A stretch of 64,000 nt of DNA from Chromatiaceae bacterium (GCA_007693535.1 REDK01000107.1:1-64000); one strand, 5' to 3'. Positions 42,528-52,094 are shown, numbered from the stretch's first letter. Notes: a model not told the origin generated them from the letters alone. Made by a program: numbers and translations.

Positions 42528-43331
42528 TTGCCCCCGCGCGTTTTGCCCCGGCACTTGCCGGCTGCCTGGTTCCGCCGGTCACTGATCCTCGCCACTGCAC
42601 TGGTCGGGCTGGCAGCACCGGCTTGGGCCACCGATGAATCCAGTCTGCGCATCGGCGTCGCCGCCGATGCGCCCCCGCTCGCCTTTCTCGACGAGGGCGT
42701 GTTGCGGGGGCTGGAGATCGATCTGGCCCAGGCGCTGACCAGCGCCCTCAGCCGGGAATTGCAACTGCTGGAACTGCCGCGACCGCGCCTGATCGATGCC
42801 CTGCGCGGCGGTCGGGTAGACCTGGTGTTCGCCACCCTGGACGCCGCCGAACTGGCCGCGCTGCGCCTGCAGGCGAGTGCGCCGTTGCTGGCCACGGGGC
42901 AGATGGCGCTGGTCCGCAGTGAGGATCTGCACCGCTTTCCGCGCAACCTCGACGTGCTGCTGACCAGCGACCGCGTCGGCTACGAGCGCGGCACCCGCGG
43001 TGCACGCTTGGTGCAGGACGCGATGCCCAATGCCGAGCGGGTCCCGCTGGCCGGCGCCAGCGCCGGCATCGCCGCCCTGCGCCGCGGTGGCATCCAGCTC
43101 TTCATCCATGACGCGCCCACGGTCTGGACCTTTGCCGCCGATCCCGCCGAGCAGGAGCTGGCGGGCATCTTCCGGCCACTGACCAGCGAGCATCTGGCCT
43201 GGGTCATGCGCGCCGAGGACGCGCTGCTGCGAAGACAGGTCAACCAGGTCATCGCACAATGGCGTCAGAGTGGCAGGTTGGCGGTCTTGTTCAACCGCTG
43301 GCTGCCGGTACAGGTGGAGGTCACCCGCTAA
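42528..43331 (+). CDS. periplasmic solute-binding protein, family 3
   Basis: A 267-residue protein with a signal peptide (SLILATALVGLAAPAWA) and the SBP-family-3 core LRIGVAADAPPLAFLDEGVLRGLEIDLAQAL. It continues with the hinge region LVFATLDAAE, then FIHDAPTVW and a C-terminal amphipathic helix. It probably binds an amino acid or small acid, though no transporter genes are adjacent. The start is TTG 42528 with GGAG seven bases upstream; GTG 42504 has no site. Confidence 0.9.
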   Translation: MPPRVLPRHLPAAWFRRSLILATALVGLAAPAWATDESSLRIGVAADAPPLAFLDEGVLRGLEIDLAQALTSALSRELQLLELPRPRLIDALRGGRVDLVFATLDAAELAALRLQASAPLLATGQMALVRSEDLHRFPRNLDVLLTSDRVGYERGTRGARLVQDAMPNAERVPLAGASAGIAALRRGGIQLFIHDAPTVWTFAADPAEQELAGIFRPLTSEHLAWVMRAEDALLRRQVNQVIAQWRQSGRLAVLFNRWLPVQVEVTR

Positions 43332-43390
43332 GCGCCCGACCGGGGCCAGCCTCGGAGGTCATGAAGAAACCGCCGGCCGTCGCGAGGGTG

Positions 43391-43420
43391 CATCCGGGGA
43401 CATCCGGGGACATCCGCAGT
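43391..43420. repeat. 10-base tandem repeat, three copies
   Basis: CATCCGGGGA repeats twice exactly and a third time partly (CATCCGCAGT) in the spacer between the solute-binding protein and the thioredoxin-like gene. No function is evident. Confidence 0.7.
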
Positions 43421-43601
43421 CGGTCGGCGCTTTTTTCACAAGCTCTTAGGACAACACCCGCACCGGCGGCACGGTGGTGACCGATCGGGAACATGACGTT
43501 GCGGTCCAGGTCAGATTCGACGCCGGCAACCCTCACCATGGGGCGACAATGGGCGGCGCCGGCCGCGGCCAATCGCGCCCACTTTTGTTCATAGCAGAAC
43601 C

Positions 43602-44210
43602 ATGTCCGACCCAAGCCCCGATCCTAAGTCGCTCATCGACCCGGCAGTATTACCGCGCTGGCGACGCCGATTGCCGGGAACCGGCCCGTCGCCGTCCGGC
43701 GGCACCCCGCGCCGCCCGGTGCGCGGGGTCATGATCAATCTCCTGATCGTCGCGACCGTGTTCATGGGCGTACAGTGGTATCAGGCGCGCCCGCTGGCCA
43801 GTGGCAAGGCCCCGCCCCTGCAGGCGGCCCTGACCAGTGCCCGCCCCTTCAATCTGGCCACGCTGCGCGGCGAGCCGGTACTGGTGCACTTCTGGGCCAA
43901 CTGGTGCCCGGTGTGCAAGCTGGAGGGTCCCAAGATCGATGCCCTAGCGGCGGATTTCCGGGTTATCACTGTGGCCATGCAGTCGGGCGGCGCGGCCGAG
44001 ATCAACCGCTATCTGCGCGAGCAGGGGCTGGGCTTCGACGTCATTGCTGATCCCGATGGGGAGATCGCCACCACTTGGGGGGTGCGCGGCGTGCCGGCCA
44101 GCTTCGTCATCGATCCCACCGGCCGCATCCGCTTCGCCCATGTCGGCTACACCACCGGTGCCGGGCTGCGCGGCAGGCTGTGGGCGGCGGCCCGGCTCGA
44201 TCGCGGCTGA
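43602..44210 (+). CDS. membrane-anchored TlpA-like thioredoxin protein
   Basis: A 202-residue protein with an N-terminal cytoplasmic stretch, one membrane helix (about residues 43-60) and a periplasmic thioredoxin fold with active site WCPVC (Cys102, Cys105). cis-Pro region GVRGVPASFVID. It belongs to the protein-disulfide oxidoreductase/TlpA type and could reduce or oxidise periplasmic thiols, for example in cytochrome c or copper-site assembly. ATG 43602. Confidence 0.93.
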   Translation: MSDPSPDPKSLIDPAVLPRWRRRLPGTGPSPSGGTPRRPVRGVMINLLIVATVFMGVQWYQARPLASGKAPPLQAALTSARPFNLATLRGEPVLVHFWANWCPVCKLEGPKIDALAADFRVITVAMQSGGAAEINRYLREQGLGFDVIADPDGEIATTWGVRGVPASFVIDPTGRIRFAHVGYTTGAGLRGRLWAAARLDRG

Positions 44211-44222
44211 CTCGGCAAGTGC

Positions 44223-44250
44223 TTGCCTCGGCGGGACCAATGCCTATAAT
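44223..44250 (+). promoter_or_regulatory. promoter of the Cys-rich FmdB-like gene
   Basis: TTGCCT (44223-44228) and a perfect TATAAT (44245-44250) with 16-base spacing, 41 bases before the ATG. Confidence 0.75.
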
Positions 44251-44291
44251 CCGCGCCATATTAGAGAACAGCAATACAGCGGAGAGACTCC

Positions 44292-44549
44292 ATGCCTACC
44301 TACGATTACCGCTGCGAGACCAACGGCCGCATCATTGAGGTCAGTCATCGCATGAGCGAGCAGCTCAGCACCTGGGGTGAGCTGTGCACGCGCGCCAGTG
44401 TGCCGACCGGCGACACCCCAGCCGAGGCCCCGGTCCAGCGGCTTGCCACCGGCGGCAATCTGGTGAGCAGCCTGGGTAGCGGCAGTGCCCCGACCCCGGC
44501 CTGCGGCACCGGCGGCTGCTGCCCCACCGGTGTCTGCGGCCTGAACTGA
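44292..44549 (+). CDS. small Cys-rich FmdB-like protein
   Basis: An 85-residue protein. The N-terminus MPTYDYRCETNGR resembles FmdB-type zinc ribbons, but the usual CxxC pairs are reduced to Cys8 and Cys32. The C-terminus is a Gly/Cys-rich tail (CGTGGCCPTGVCGLN) that could bind a metal or Fe-S precursor. GGAGAG precedes the ATG and the promoter is strong, so high expression is likely. Function unknown. It follows the TlpA-like gene by 81 bases. Confidence 0.85.
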   Translation: MPTYDYRCETNGRIIEVSHRMSEQLSTWGELCTRASVPTGDTPAEAPVQRLATGGNLVSSLGSGSAPTPACGTGGCCPTGVCGLN

Positions 44550-44678
44550 ACCCGTCTCTGAACTTCGGCGCCTCGGGGGGCCGGCGATTGAGCTGGCCCC
44601 ATCGGTCCACCAGCTCGGCTGGTGATCGCGCGATCAACACCTGGTCGCGGCCGCCGACCCGAGCCGCACATCGGCTCG

Positions 44679-45806
44679 CTAATCAAGGCCCTCGAAGGCC
44701 CCGCCCAGCACGACCCCGATGGTCTCGGAGCGGCCGCTGCGCAGGATGCCTAGAATTACCTCGTCGCCGATCTCGTAGCCCTCCAACAGGTCGAGCAATT
44801 CACCCATACTGTCGACCGGTTGCCCGTCCACCTGCTGAATAACATCCCCGGCCAAGATCTCGCCGGTACTGGTCACCACAGTCTCGACCAGCCCGGCGCG
44901 GGCCGCCGCTGAATCCGGCACCACCCGCAGCACCAGCACCCCCTCGACTCCAAGTTGCGAGAGGATCGGCCCGGCGACGGCATCATCACCGTAGATGCCG
45001 ATGCGCGGGCGCACATAGCGACCGCGGGCGATCAGCGCCGGCACGATGCGGTTGATGGTATCCACCGGCACGGCAAAACCGATGCCACTGAAACTGCCTG
45101 AAGGGCTGAAGATGGCGGTGTTGATCCCGATCAACCGGCCGGCGCTATCGATCAATGGCCCGCCGGAGTTGCCGGGGTTGATCGCGGCATCGGTCTGGAT
45201 CAGGCGGCGAATCTCGCCAGCCTCGTCGGTTGGGATGGTGCGGTCCAGCGCCGAGACCACCCCGGTGGTCAGGCTGTAATCGAAGCCGAAGGGGTTGCCG
45301 ATGGCGAACACCTTCTGTCCCACACGCAGATCGTGACTAGTGCCGATCGGCAGCGGCATCACGCGTTTGGGGCCGACCCCGATGCGCAACACGGCCAAGT
45401 CGTGCTCGGGACTCACCCCGACCAGGACGGCGCTATAGCTGCGGCGGTCGGCCAGGCGCACCCGGGCCGCGCGCGCCTCGGCGATCACATGGTAATTGGT
45501 CACGACATGACCGCGATCGTCCCAGATCACCCCAGAACCGGTGCCACGGCGCACCTCAGTGAGGTTGCGCCGCCAGGGACTGCGGATCGCTTCCTCGGTG
45601 GTGATAAAGACCACCGCCGAGCTGGCAGCATCGAAGATGGCGATGGTCGCCAGCTCATCGGCGGCAAGGTCGCCGCGGGCGGTCACCACGCGGGGCTCGG
45701 CGTTGCGGCCAAGCAGCCAGTGCTCCAGCAAGGGGCGGCCAGTCAAGACCAGCAGGAAGGCGATAGCCGCCCAGAATAGGGCGCGGGATAGCTTGAAACC
45801 ATTCAT
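44679..45806 (-). CDS. DegS-like trypsin-family periplasmic protease with PDZ domain
   Basis: A 375-residue S1C protease with an N-terminal membrane anchor (residues 8-24). The catalytic triad is His106 (VTNYHVIAE), Asp136 (HDLAVL) and Ser214 (NPGNSGGPL), followed by one PDZ domain (about 265-365; VEGVLVLRVVPDSAAARAGL). With one PDZ and an anchor it resembles DegS, which cleaves the anti-sigma factor RseA under envelope stress; DegP/Q-like work is also possible. ATG 45806 is the start. Confidence 0.94.
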   Translation of the reverse strand: MNGFKLSRALFWAAIAFLLVLTGRPLLEHWLLGRNAEPRVVTARGDLAADELATIAIFDAASSAVVFITTEEAIRSPWRRNLTEVRRGTGSGVIWDDRGHVVTNYHVIAEARAARVRLADRRSYSAVLVGVSPEHDLAVLRIGVGPKRVMPLPIGTSHDLRVGQKVFAIGNPFGFDYSLTTGVVSALDRTIPTDEAGEIRRLIQTDAAINPGNSGGPLIDSAGRLIGINTAIFSPSGSFSGIGFAVPVDTINRIVPALIARGRYVRPRIGIYGDDAVAGPILSQLGVEGVLVLRVVPDSAAARAGLVETVVTSTGEILAGDVIQQVDGQPVDSMGELLDLLEGYEIGDEVILGILRSGRSETIGVVLGGAFEGLD

Positions 45807-46203
45807 GGAGAGGCGCCCCAGCTGGGGTAACGGAATGGGCCGGGCGGCAGTTGCCGCGTCAACCAAGATCCCAGCGGCCCTGGACTGGCCGGGTTTCGAT
45901 GCCGGACGCCGACCAGTATACTGCGAGGCCCTGGCTGCAGCGGGGACAGCGCCTGAGCCGCGGTCATGCACCCGGACCGGTTGCCAGAGGCACACCCGCG
46001 TCACATCAACGCCCCGACGACCGACCGCCGTCCACTCACGAACGCTGGGCGCCGCCAACACCGGGGCGCCGCGCGCAATCTGCCGCCACTGCCCCCATCT
46101 TCCTCGGGAACCGGCTGGTCCGGGATGGCAATGCCCGGCCAAAGGGTCTAGCCTTAGCGACCGCGTAATCCGCGCGGTTTTTCACCCAGACGGAGAGTCA
46201 ACC
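45807..46203. other. 397-base divergent region between the protease and the DUF2892 gene
   Basis: No gene is supported. Near its right end a 6-pair stem (46160-46165 with 46173-46178, loop 7) followed by five T lies in the DUF2892 leader and could be a terminator or attenuator. Confidence 0.4.
46160..46182 (+). terminator. terminator-like hairpin in the DUF2892 leader
   Basis: ACCGCG pairs with CGCGGT around a 7-base loop and is followed by TTTTT, 22 bases before the ATG. A leader terminator would suggest attenuation, though the stem is short. Confidence 0.35.
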
Positions 46204-46413
46204 ATGAATCTGCCCAAGAACGTCGGTAACCAGGATCGCAACATCCGCTACGTTGCCGCCGGTCTATTCATCCTGGCCGGGATCCTAACCAACACCTGGC
46301 TGCTGACCGTGATCGGCCTGATCCTGCTCGCCACTGCTGCCACCGGCACCTGCCTGGCGTATATCCCACTGAAGATGGATACCCGCAAGCCGGGCGAAGG
46401 CGGCGCATCCTGA
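46204..46413 (+). CDS. DUF2892 (YgaP-like) small membrane protein
   Basis: A 69-residue protein with two membrane helices (about residues 18-32 and 34-52). The N-terminus NVGNQDRNIRYVAAGLFILAGI is diagnostic of DUF2892, and the GTCLAYIPL motif holds the family cysteine. In YgaP the domain is fused to a rhodanese; here it stands alone. Function unclear, perhaps sulfide or thiocyanate related. ATG 46204 has CGGAGAG upstream. Confidence 0.92.
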   Translation: MNLPKNVGNQDRNIRYVAAGLFILAGILTNTWLLTVIGLILLATAATGTCLAYIPLKMDTRKPGEGGAS

Positions 46414-46646
46414 GTCTTACCCGCCACCCCGACCTGATCCCGGTCTGCCCCCGGCCTCGACCGGGACCCCCCGCGTGACGGGTGCGACCGGGCGCCGTCA
46501 CGGCGACGCCCGGTCGCCGGGCGACATCCGGGCAGTGGCCATTATCCGGCCGGCACACCCAAGCCAGGGATCGGTCCTGCCCTGACCGCAGCTCGAACCG
46601 CGCGGTGATATTCCGCCTCCTGACCACGCCTTCCCCCGCACGCTCA

Positions 46647-47708
46647 ATGTGGCGCCGTATCTTCGCTATCCTGGTCGCCCGCAACCGTGAGTTCTATCGC
46701 GATCGGGCCGGGCTGCTGTGGAACATCCTGATGCCGGTGATGATGATCCTCGCCTTCGCCTTCATCTTCGGCGCCGGAAGTCAGGATCAATTCAAGGTCG
46801 GCATCATCGAGGGCGCGCAGCCGGAGGCTGGCGCCACGGCCTTCCTCGCGACTCGCCATCTTCAGTTCATCCCGGTGACCGCCGACGCGGTGGCAGCGGC
46901 CGTGGACAAAGTCGCACGCCATCAGCTGGACCTGCTGCTTGACCTGCACGATACTCCACGCTACTGGGTCAATCCCGAATCTGCACGTGGCTATCTGGTG
47001 GAGCGCCTGCTGCTCGGGGCCTATGCCGACCCCCTGCACGGAACCTCCCCGGGTCGACCTCTGGACGCGACGGTGGCGGCACCAGCGCGGCAGACCGCGA
47101 CCGGCCTGGCCCTGAGTTATGCCGACTGGGCCTTGCCCGGCATCCTGGCGATGAACCTGATGTTCTCCAGCCTCTGGGGCGTGGGCTGGGTGCTGGTGCG
47201 CTATCGCAAGAACGGCGTGCTGCGCCGGCTCAAGGCCACGCCTCTGTCGGCCTTCGAGTTTCTGGTCGCGCAGGTGGGCTCACGCCTGCTGGTGGTGCTG
47301 TTTTCCAGCCTGATGGTCTATCTGGGCGCCCTGCTGATCCTGGAGGTGCCGATGCGCGGCTCCTACCTGGCGCTGCTGCTGGTCTATATCGCCGGGGCCC
47401 TGTGCATGATCAGCATCGGCCTGACCATCGCTACCCGGCTGCGCACCGAGGAGTTGGCCGATGGGCTGCTGAACCTGATCTCCTGGCCCATGCTGTTGCT
47501 GTCCGGGGTCTGGTTCTCGATGGAGGGAACCAGCACCGCGGCGCAGACGGTCTCGCGGTTCCTGCCCCTGACCCATCTGGTGGACGCCGCCCGGGCGATC
47601 ATGCTCGATGGCGCCGGCGTGGTCGACAGCCTGCCCCAGATCGGCCTGCTGCTGGCCATCGCAACGCTGCTGTTGCTGATCGCCTCGGCCCTATTCCGCT
47701 GGGATTAG
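46647..47708 (+). CDS. ABC-2 type transporter permease
   Basis: A 353-residue membrane protein with six hydrophobic segments. The first is near the N-terminus (LLWNILMPVMMILAFAFIFGAG), followed by a large soluble loop (about 50-170), then five more segments including SSLWGVGWVLVRYRKNGVLRRLKATPLSAFEF, the coupling-helix region. ABC-2 permeases export drugs, polysaccharides or antibiotics. No ATPase gene is adjacent, so it must pair with one encoded elsewhere. ATG 46647 is chosen by the conserved start MWRRIFAILVARNREFYRDR. Confidence 0.9.
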   Translation: MWRRIFAILVARNREFYRDRAGLLWNILMPVMMILAFAFIFGAGSQDQFKVGIIEGAQPEAGATAFLATRHLQFIPVTADAVAAAVDKVARHQLDLLLDLHDTPRYWVNPESARGYLVERLLLGAYADPLHGTSPGRPLDATVAAPARQTATGLALSYADWALPGILAMNLMFSSLWGVGWVLVRYRKNGVLRRLKATPLSAFEFLVAQVGSRLLVVLFSSLMVYLGALLILEVPMRGSYLALLLVYIAGALCMISIGLTIATRLRTEELADGLLNLISWPMLLLSGVWFSMEGTSTAAQTVSRFLPLTHLVDAARAIMLDGAGVVDSLPQIGLLLAIATLLLLIASALFRWD

Positions 47709-47763
47709 GCAGCGTGCAGCGGCTCCCCTCAGCCCCCTCCCGCCGGCGCCAGGCTGCCGCTCG

Positions 47764-49464
47764 ATGGACCCCGTCTTCTTTCTGATCTTCCGGCGCATGC
47801 GCGCGCCGCTGCTGACGCTGATCGTGACTTATGCGGTCGCCGTCGTCGGCCTGACCCTGATCCCTGGCCAGGACGGGACCGGTGCCCCGGCCCACATGGA
47901 GCTGTTCCATGCCTTCTATGTGATGAGCTACACCAGCACCACCATCGGCTTCGGTGAGATCCCCAACGAGTTCACCGACGCCCAGCGCATCTGGGTGGCC
48001 CTGTGCATGTATGCGACGGTGGTGGTGTGGCTCTACTCGGTGGGTGCGCTGCTGGCCCTGGCCCAGGACAAGGCCTTGCAGCGGGCGCTGCGCATGCGCC
48101 GCTTCGCGCGTCGGGTGGCGGCGCTGCGCCAACCCTTCTACCTGATCTGCGGCTATGGTCAGGCCGGCTCCGGCCTGGTGCGCGCCCTGAGCGAGCGGGG
48201 ACAGCGAGTCGTGGTGATGGATAACAACCCCGAGCGCATCGACCTGCTGGGGCTGGATAATTTGCCGGAGTTCGTGCCGGCGTTGAGCGCCGACGTGCGC
48301 CGCCCCGATAATCTGCTGCTCGGCGGCCTGCGCCATCCCCGCTGCGCTGGCGTGCTGGCCCTGACCTCGGCCAACGAGGTGAATCTGAAGGTAGCCATCA
48401 CCGCCAAGCTGATGCATCCGCAGATCACCGTGATGTGCCGCAGCGATGCCGCCGAGGTCAGCGCCAATATGGCCTCCTTCGGCACCGACCATATCTTCGA
48501 CCCCTTCGATATCTTTGCCCGCTATCTGGCCGCCGCGGTGCAGTCGCCCTGCCTGACCCTGCTGAAGGACTGGCTCGGTGAGGTGCGCGACAGCGAACTC
48601 AAGGAGCCCAAGCATGCCCCTGCCAGCGGGCTGTGGATCATCTGCGGCTATGGCCGTTTCGGGCGCGCCCTGTACCGTCACCTGGGCGAACTGGACCTGG
48701 AGCTGACCCTCATCGAGCCCCATCCGGAACGCACCGGGAAGCCGCCTGGGCGCCTGGTGCTCGGCACCGGCACCCTGGCCGAGACCCTGCGCGAGGCCGG
48801 GATCGAGCGGGCAGTGGCCCTGGTCGCCGCGACCGACAACGACACCAACAACCTATCCATCCTGCTGACGGCGCGCGACCTCAATCCGTCCCTGTTCACC
48901 GTGATTCGCCACAACCAGGTGCCGAATCAGGCCCTGTTCGACGCCGTGGCCGCGGACATCGTGATGCATCCGAGCCTGATCGTCGCCCATCGCATCCGCA
49001 CCCTGCTCACGACCCCGCTGTTGGCGGACTTTATCGAAGAGGCCGGTCACGCGAGCGACGGCTGGGCCTGCGAACTGGTCAGTCGCATTGCCGCCCTGGT
49101 CGACGACCGGGTACCGGAGGTATGGGAAATCCGTATCGACGCGGCCGCGAGCGCCACCCTCACCGCGCTCGCACAGGCCGGCCACGCGCTGACCCTGGAC
49201 GCCTTGCTGCAGGATCCGCGCCGGCCCAATCACTGGCTGCCGGCCCTGGTCCTGCTGCGTCGCCGCGCCCGGCATCAGACCCTGCTGCCCGACCTGGCCG
49301 AGCCGGTGCGACGGGGCGACCGCCTGCTGCTGTGCGGCACCCACAGTGCGCGCAACCGCATGGGCTGGCTACTCCAGCATCCGGCCACCTTACGCGCGAT
49401 CCTCGCCGCGCGCGCGCAGGCACCAGCAACAGAGGAGCCGACGCGAGCGTCGCCGGCGCCTTGA
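47764..49464 (+). CDS. two-RCK potassium channel-like protein
   Basis: A 566-residue protein. Two membrane helices flank a pore loop with selectivity filter TIGFG at residues 60-64. Two TrkA-N/RCK modules follow, starting near 126 (LICGYGQAG) and 293 (IICGYGRFG), each with a Rossmann glycine motif. This is the architecture of ligand-gated K+ channels such as MthK or Kch relatives with duplicated regulatory domains. The filter GFG instead of GYG is a known variant. It probably senses nucleotides or ions. ATG 47764. Confidence 0.92.
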   Translation: MDPVFFLIFRRMRAPLLTLIVTYAVAVVGLTLIPGQDGTGAPAHMELFHAFYVMSYTSTTIGFGEIPNEFTDAQRIWVALCMYATVVVWLYSVGALLALAQDKALQRALRMRRFARRVAALRQPFYLICGYGQAGSGLVRALSERGQRVVVMDNNPERIDLLGLDNLPEFVPALSADVRRPDNLLLGGLRHPRCAGVLALTSANEVNLKVAITAKLMHPQITVMCRSDAAEVSANMASFGTDHIFDPFDIFARYLAAAVQSPCLTLLKDWLGEVRDSELKEPKHAPASGLWIICGYGRFGRALYRHLGELDLELTLIEPHPERTGKPPGRLVLGTGTLAETLREAGIERAVALVAATDNDTNNLSILLTARDLNPSLFTVIRHNQVPNQALFDAVAADIVMHPSLIVAHRIRTLLTTPLLADFIEEAGHASDGWACELVSRIAALVDDRVPEVWEIRIDAAASATLTALAQAGHALTLDALLQDPRRPNHWLPALVLLRRRARHQTLLPDLAEPVRRGDRLLLCGTHSARNRMGWLLQHPATLRAILAARAQAPATEEPTRASPAP

Positions 49465-49776
49465 GCATCGCGGCAACGGCCAGCGTCCGCACCCTTGCCC
49501 GACCTTGGAGCGGATTCCGGATCGGCCCCGGAACGAGGCCGGAACGGGGCCGGCTCCGGCAGGAGCCGCGGGAGGCAGCTTCGTCGGCGCACGCCTTTGT
49601 AAAGCCGCCGGCGCCAGCATATTCTCAGTATTGACAACAGCGATCTTGCCGCTGCCCACTGATCTCCCGCGCCCTCCGGCAACCGCCGGGTCACCCCGTC
49701 GCAGGTCCTGCTACCCGCGGACCACATCCCGCCGCCCCGCCACCAGCGGATCCGGCACTACCGAGAGGTCATCCGA
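49465..49776. other. 312-base spacer before the hemerythrin gene
   Basis: No gene is supported. A perfect TTGACA lies at 49631-49636, but no good -10 element follows at the right distance. Confidence 0.35.
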
Positions 49777-50322
49777 ATGAGCGAACTACTGGACCGGCTG
49801 AGTACCGAACACCACCGGCTGGGTCGCCTGCTCGACCTGCTGAGCGGCCTGCTCGACCAATTTCACGCCGGCGATGAGCCCGACTACGAGCTGATGTGCG
49901 AGCTAGTGGAATATCTCACCGACTATGCCGACCAAGTCCATCATCCTAGCGAAGACATGCTGTTCGAACGCGTCATCGCGGTTTCCGGTCAGGGCGAGGA
50001 TCTCCTGCGCCGCTTGATGCACGAGCACGCGGCCCTGAGTCGGTTCAATCATCGGTTCAAAGAGTCCCTGGAAGGCATCGTCCACGAGGAGGTCATGCGC
50101 CGCGACGAAGTCGAACAGCAGGGCCGCGAACTGGTCGGCCTGATGCGCGGCCATCTGCGCTGCGAGGATCTGGAGGCATTCCCGTTGGCGCGTGCCGCGC
50201 TCAGCGATGCCGAATTGGCCGAACTGGCTGCAGCAGCTCCCACCGCGGATGATCCAGTATTCGGCCGCGCCGATCCGGCCCGCTTCCGTGCCCTATACCT
50301 GAAGTTGCGCGACCAGGTCTGA
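49777..50322 (+). CDS. hemerythrin-like domain protein
   Basis: A 181-residue four-helix protein. The diiron ligand pattern is present: HHRLG at 12-13, VHHPSEDMLFE around 55-64, MHEHAALSRF with His at 82 and 84, and GHLRCEDLEAFP around 126. Hemerythrin-like proteins bind O2 or NO, or sense iron. ATG 49777 has GAGAGG seven bases upstream. It is upstream of hemH on the same strand, 345 bases apart. Confidence 0.9.
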   Translation: MSELLDRLSTEHHRLGRLLDLLSGLLDQFHAGDEPDYELMCELVEYLTDYADQVHHPSEDMLFERVIAVSGQGEDLLRRLMHEHAALSRFNHRFKESLEGIVHEEVMRRDEVEQQGRELVGLMRGHLRCEDLEAFPLARAALSDAELAELAAAAPTADDPVFGRADPARFRALYLKLRDQV

Positions 50323-50667
50323 GTATGGGGCCGGCCCCGCCTGCTACCACTGCTGCGACGCGCGATCTGGCCCGAGCCCCTGCTGCAGGCGGTGGTCGAC
50401 GAGTAACTGACCTGGCTGTCTTCCGATCTGCCCACGCTGTCGCCCCTCGACGACGGGATCAGCGGGCGCGGCTGGAACAACAGACCAGCGCCCAGCCGGT
50501 GGTCGTCGATGACCTGTGGCACCTCTATCCGCTGGTCATCGATCATCCCCGCTTGCGACCGACCCGAGTCGAGGCGCGGCTGTGGCGGGCTTGAAACCAT
50601 CGCCAGCGCGCGCCAAAGTGCGGGTTTGCCGAAGCCTTCGACCACGCCACGCGGAAATGGGAGCGAC
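50323..50667. other. 345-base spacer between hemerythrin and hemH
   Basis: A plus-strand frame reads PVVVDDLWHLYPLVIDHPRL before a stop near 50594 and a second frame reads LLRRAIWPEPLLQAVVDE before a stop near 50406. Both look like pieces of a frameshifted gene. No start with a binding site is present. Confidence 0.35.
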
Positions 50668-51738
50668 ATGAAATATAAGAGCATCGGTGCGTTCGAGCAT
50701 GGGACGCCAGAGAATCTCGGCGTAATTATGCTGAATCTGGGCACCCCGGAGGCGCCCACCCCGAGCGCCGTGCGCCGTTATCTGGCGGAATTCCTCGGCG
50801 ATCCACGCGTGGTCGAGGTGCCGCGGCCGGTCTGGTGGCTGATCCTGCACGGGGTCATCCTGCGTATCCGCCCCAGCCGCTCGGCCAAGGCCTATCAGGC
50901 GGTCTGGACCGATCGTGGCTCACCGCTGCTCGATGTCGCCCGGCGCCAGGCCGCCGGACTGCGGGAGCGCCTGCAGGCCCGCCTCGGCGACAACGTCCGT
51001 TTGGAATTGGGCATGCGCTATGGCAAACCCTCGGTGGCCGATGCGCTCGGCCGCCTCAAGGCTGCCCATGTCCGCCGGCTGCTGGTCCTCCCGCTGTATC
51101 CACAGTACTCGGGGACCACCACCGCCTCCACCTTCGATGCCGTGACCAACGAACTGAGCACCTGGCGTTGGCTGCCGGAACTGCGCTTCGTCAATCATTA
51201 TCACGACGAGCCCGGCTACATCGCCGCGCTGGCTGGCAGTATCCGCCGCGCCTGGGCCGACCGGGGCGAGCCCGAGCGGCTGCTGTTCTCCTTCCACGGC
51301 ATCCCCAAACGCTATTTCATGGCGGGTGACCCCTACCACTGTCATTGCCATAAGACCGCGCGGATGGTGGCAGATCAACTGCAACTGGCCGAGGACCGCT
51401 GGATGGTCTCGTTTCAATCCCGGGTTGGCCGCGACGAATGGCTGCAACCCTACACCGACGAGACCCTGAAGCTATGGGGAGCCGATGGCGTGCAAAGCGT
51501 GCATGTCATTGCTCCGGGCTTCTCGGCCGACTGCCTGGAAACCCTGGAGGAGATCGACGTGGAAAACCGCCGTTACTTCGTCGATGCCGGCGGCGGCGAC
51601 TACCATTACATCCCCTGCCTGAACGATGATCCGGCCCACCTTGACATGCTCACTGCGCTAGTAGAACGCCACTGTTCCGGCTGGCCGGAGACCGGCGCGG
51701 CAGCCGCCTGCCCGCTGGCCCTGGCCGAGAGCGCCTGA
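50668..51738 (+). CDS. hemH: HemH, ferrochelatase
   Basis: HemH inserts ferrous iron into protoporphyrin IX, the last step of haem synthesis. The 356-residue protein has the N-terminal LGVIMLNLGTPEAPTPSAVRRYL, the conserved LFSFHGIPKRYF with the catalytic His, and APGFSADCLETLEEI with the key Glu. The segment DPYHCHCHKTARM contains Cys residues that in some bacteria bind a [2Fe-2S] cluster, not provable here. ATG 50668 with GGGAG upstream. hemE lies 35 kb away in the window. Confidence 0.97.
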   Translation: MKYKSIGAFEHGTPENLGVIMLNLGTPEAPTPSAVRRYLAEFLGDPRVVEVPRPVWWLILHGVILRIRPSRSAKAYQAVWTDRGSPLLDVARRQAAGLRERLQARLGDNVRLELGMRYGKPSVADALGRLKAAHVRRLLVLPLYPQYSGTTTASTFDAVTNELSTWRWLPELRFVNHYHDEPGYIAALAGSIRRAWADRGEPERLLFSFHGIPKRYFMAGDPYHCHCHKTARMVADQLQLAEDRWMVSFQSRVGRDEWLQPYTDETLKLWGADGVQSVHVIAPGFSADCLETLEEIDVENRRYFVDAGGGDYHYIPCLNDDPAHLDMLTALVERHCSGWPETGAAAACPLALAESA

Positions 51739-52094
51739 CCCCACGCCCCAGCGATCCGCCCCACTCGCTGGCAGACCGGGCGGTCTGCCCTTCGGCTTGC
51801 TAGGCCGGCTACAACATCATTGAGAGGACGCCGATGAATGGCCATCCTGGCCAACACCAGCATGGCCCCGCACCCGACTCGCTCCTCCCCAGCCTTCATC
51901 GTCAGCGCCAGATCGCCGCCGAAGATGCCGGGGGACCTGCCCCGGGGACAACACTGGCGCCTACCCAACGCAAGCTCTAGAGCCAGCACTGATAACGATC
52001 GAGGCCGGCAACCGACGCAGGAGGGACGGCACATTGCAAATACCGTGTGGATCCTCACCTGCTAGGCAGTGCAACCTAACTCGGATCAGCACCG
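51739..52094. other. 356-base spacer without a supported gene
   Basis: Between hemH and the DUF971 gene. No motif, hairpin with T tract, or credible promoter pair is visible. Confidence 0.35.

Noticed and set aside
43391-43420. Replication or partition iterons
   Set aside because: Three 10-base copies without AT-rich DNA, DnaA boxes or a rep gene nearby.
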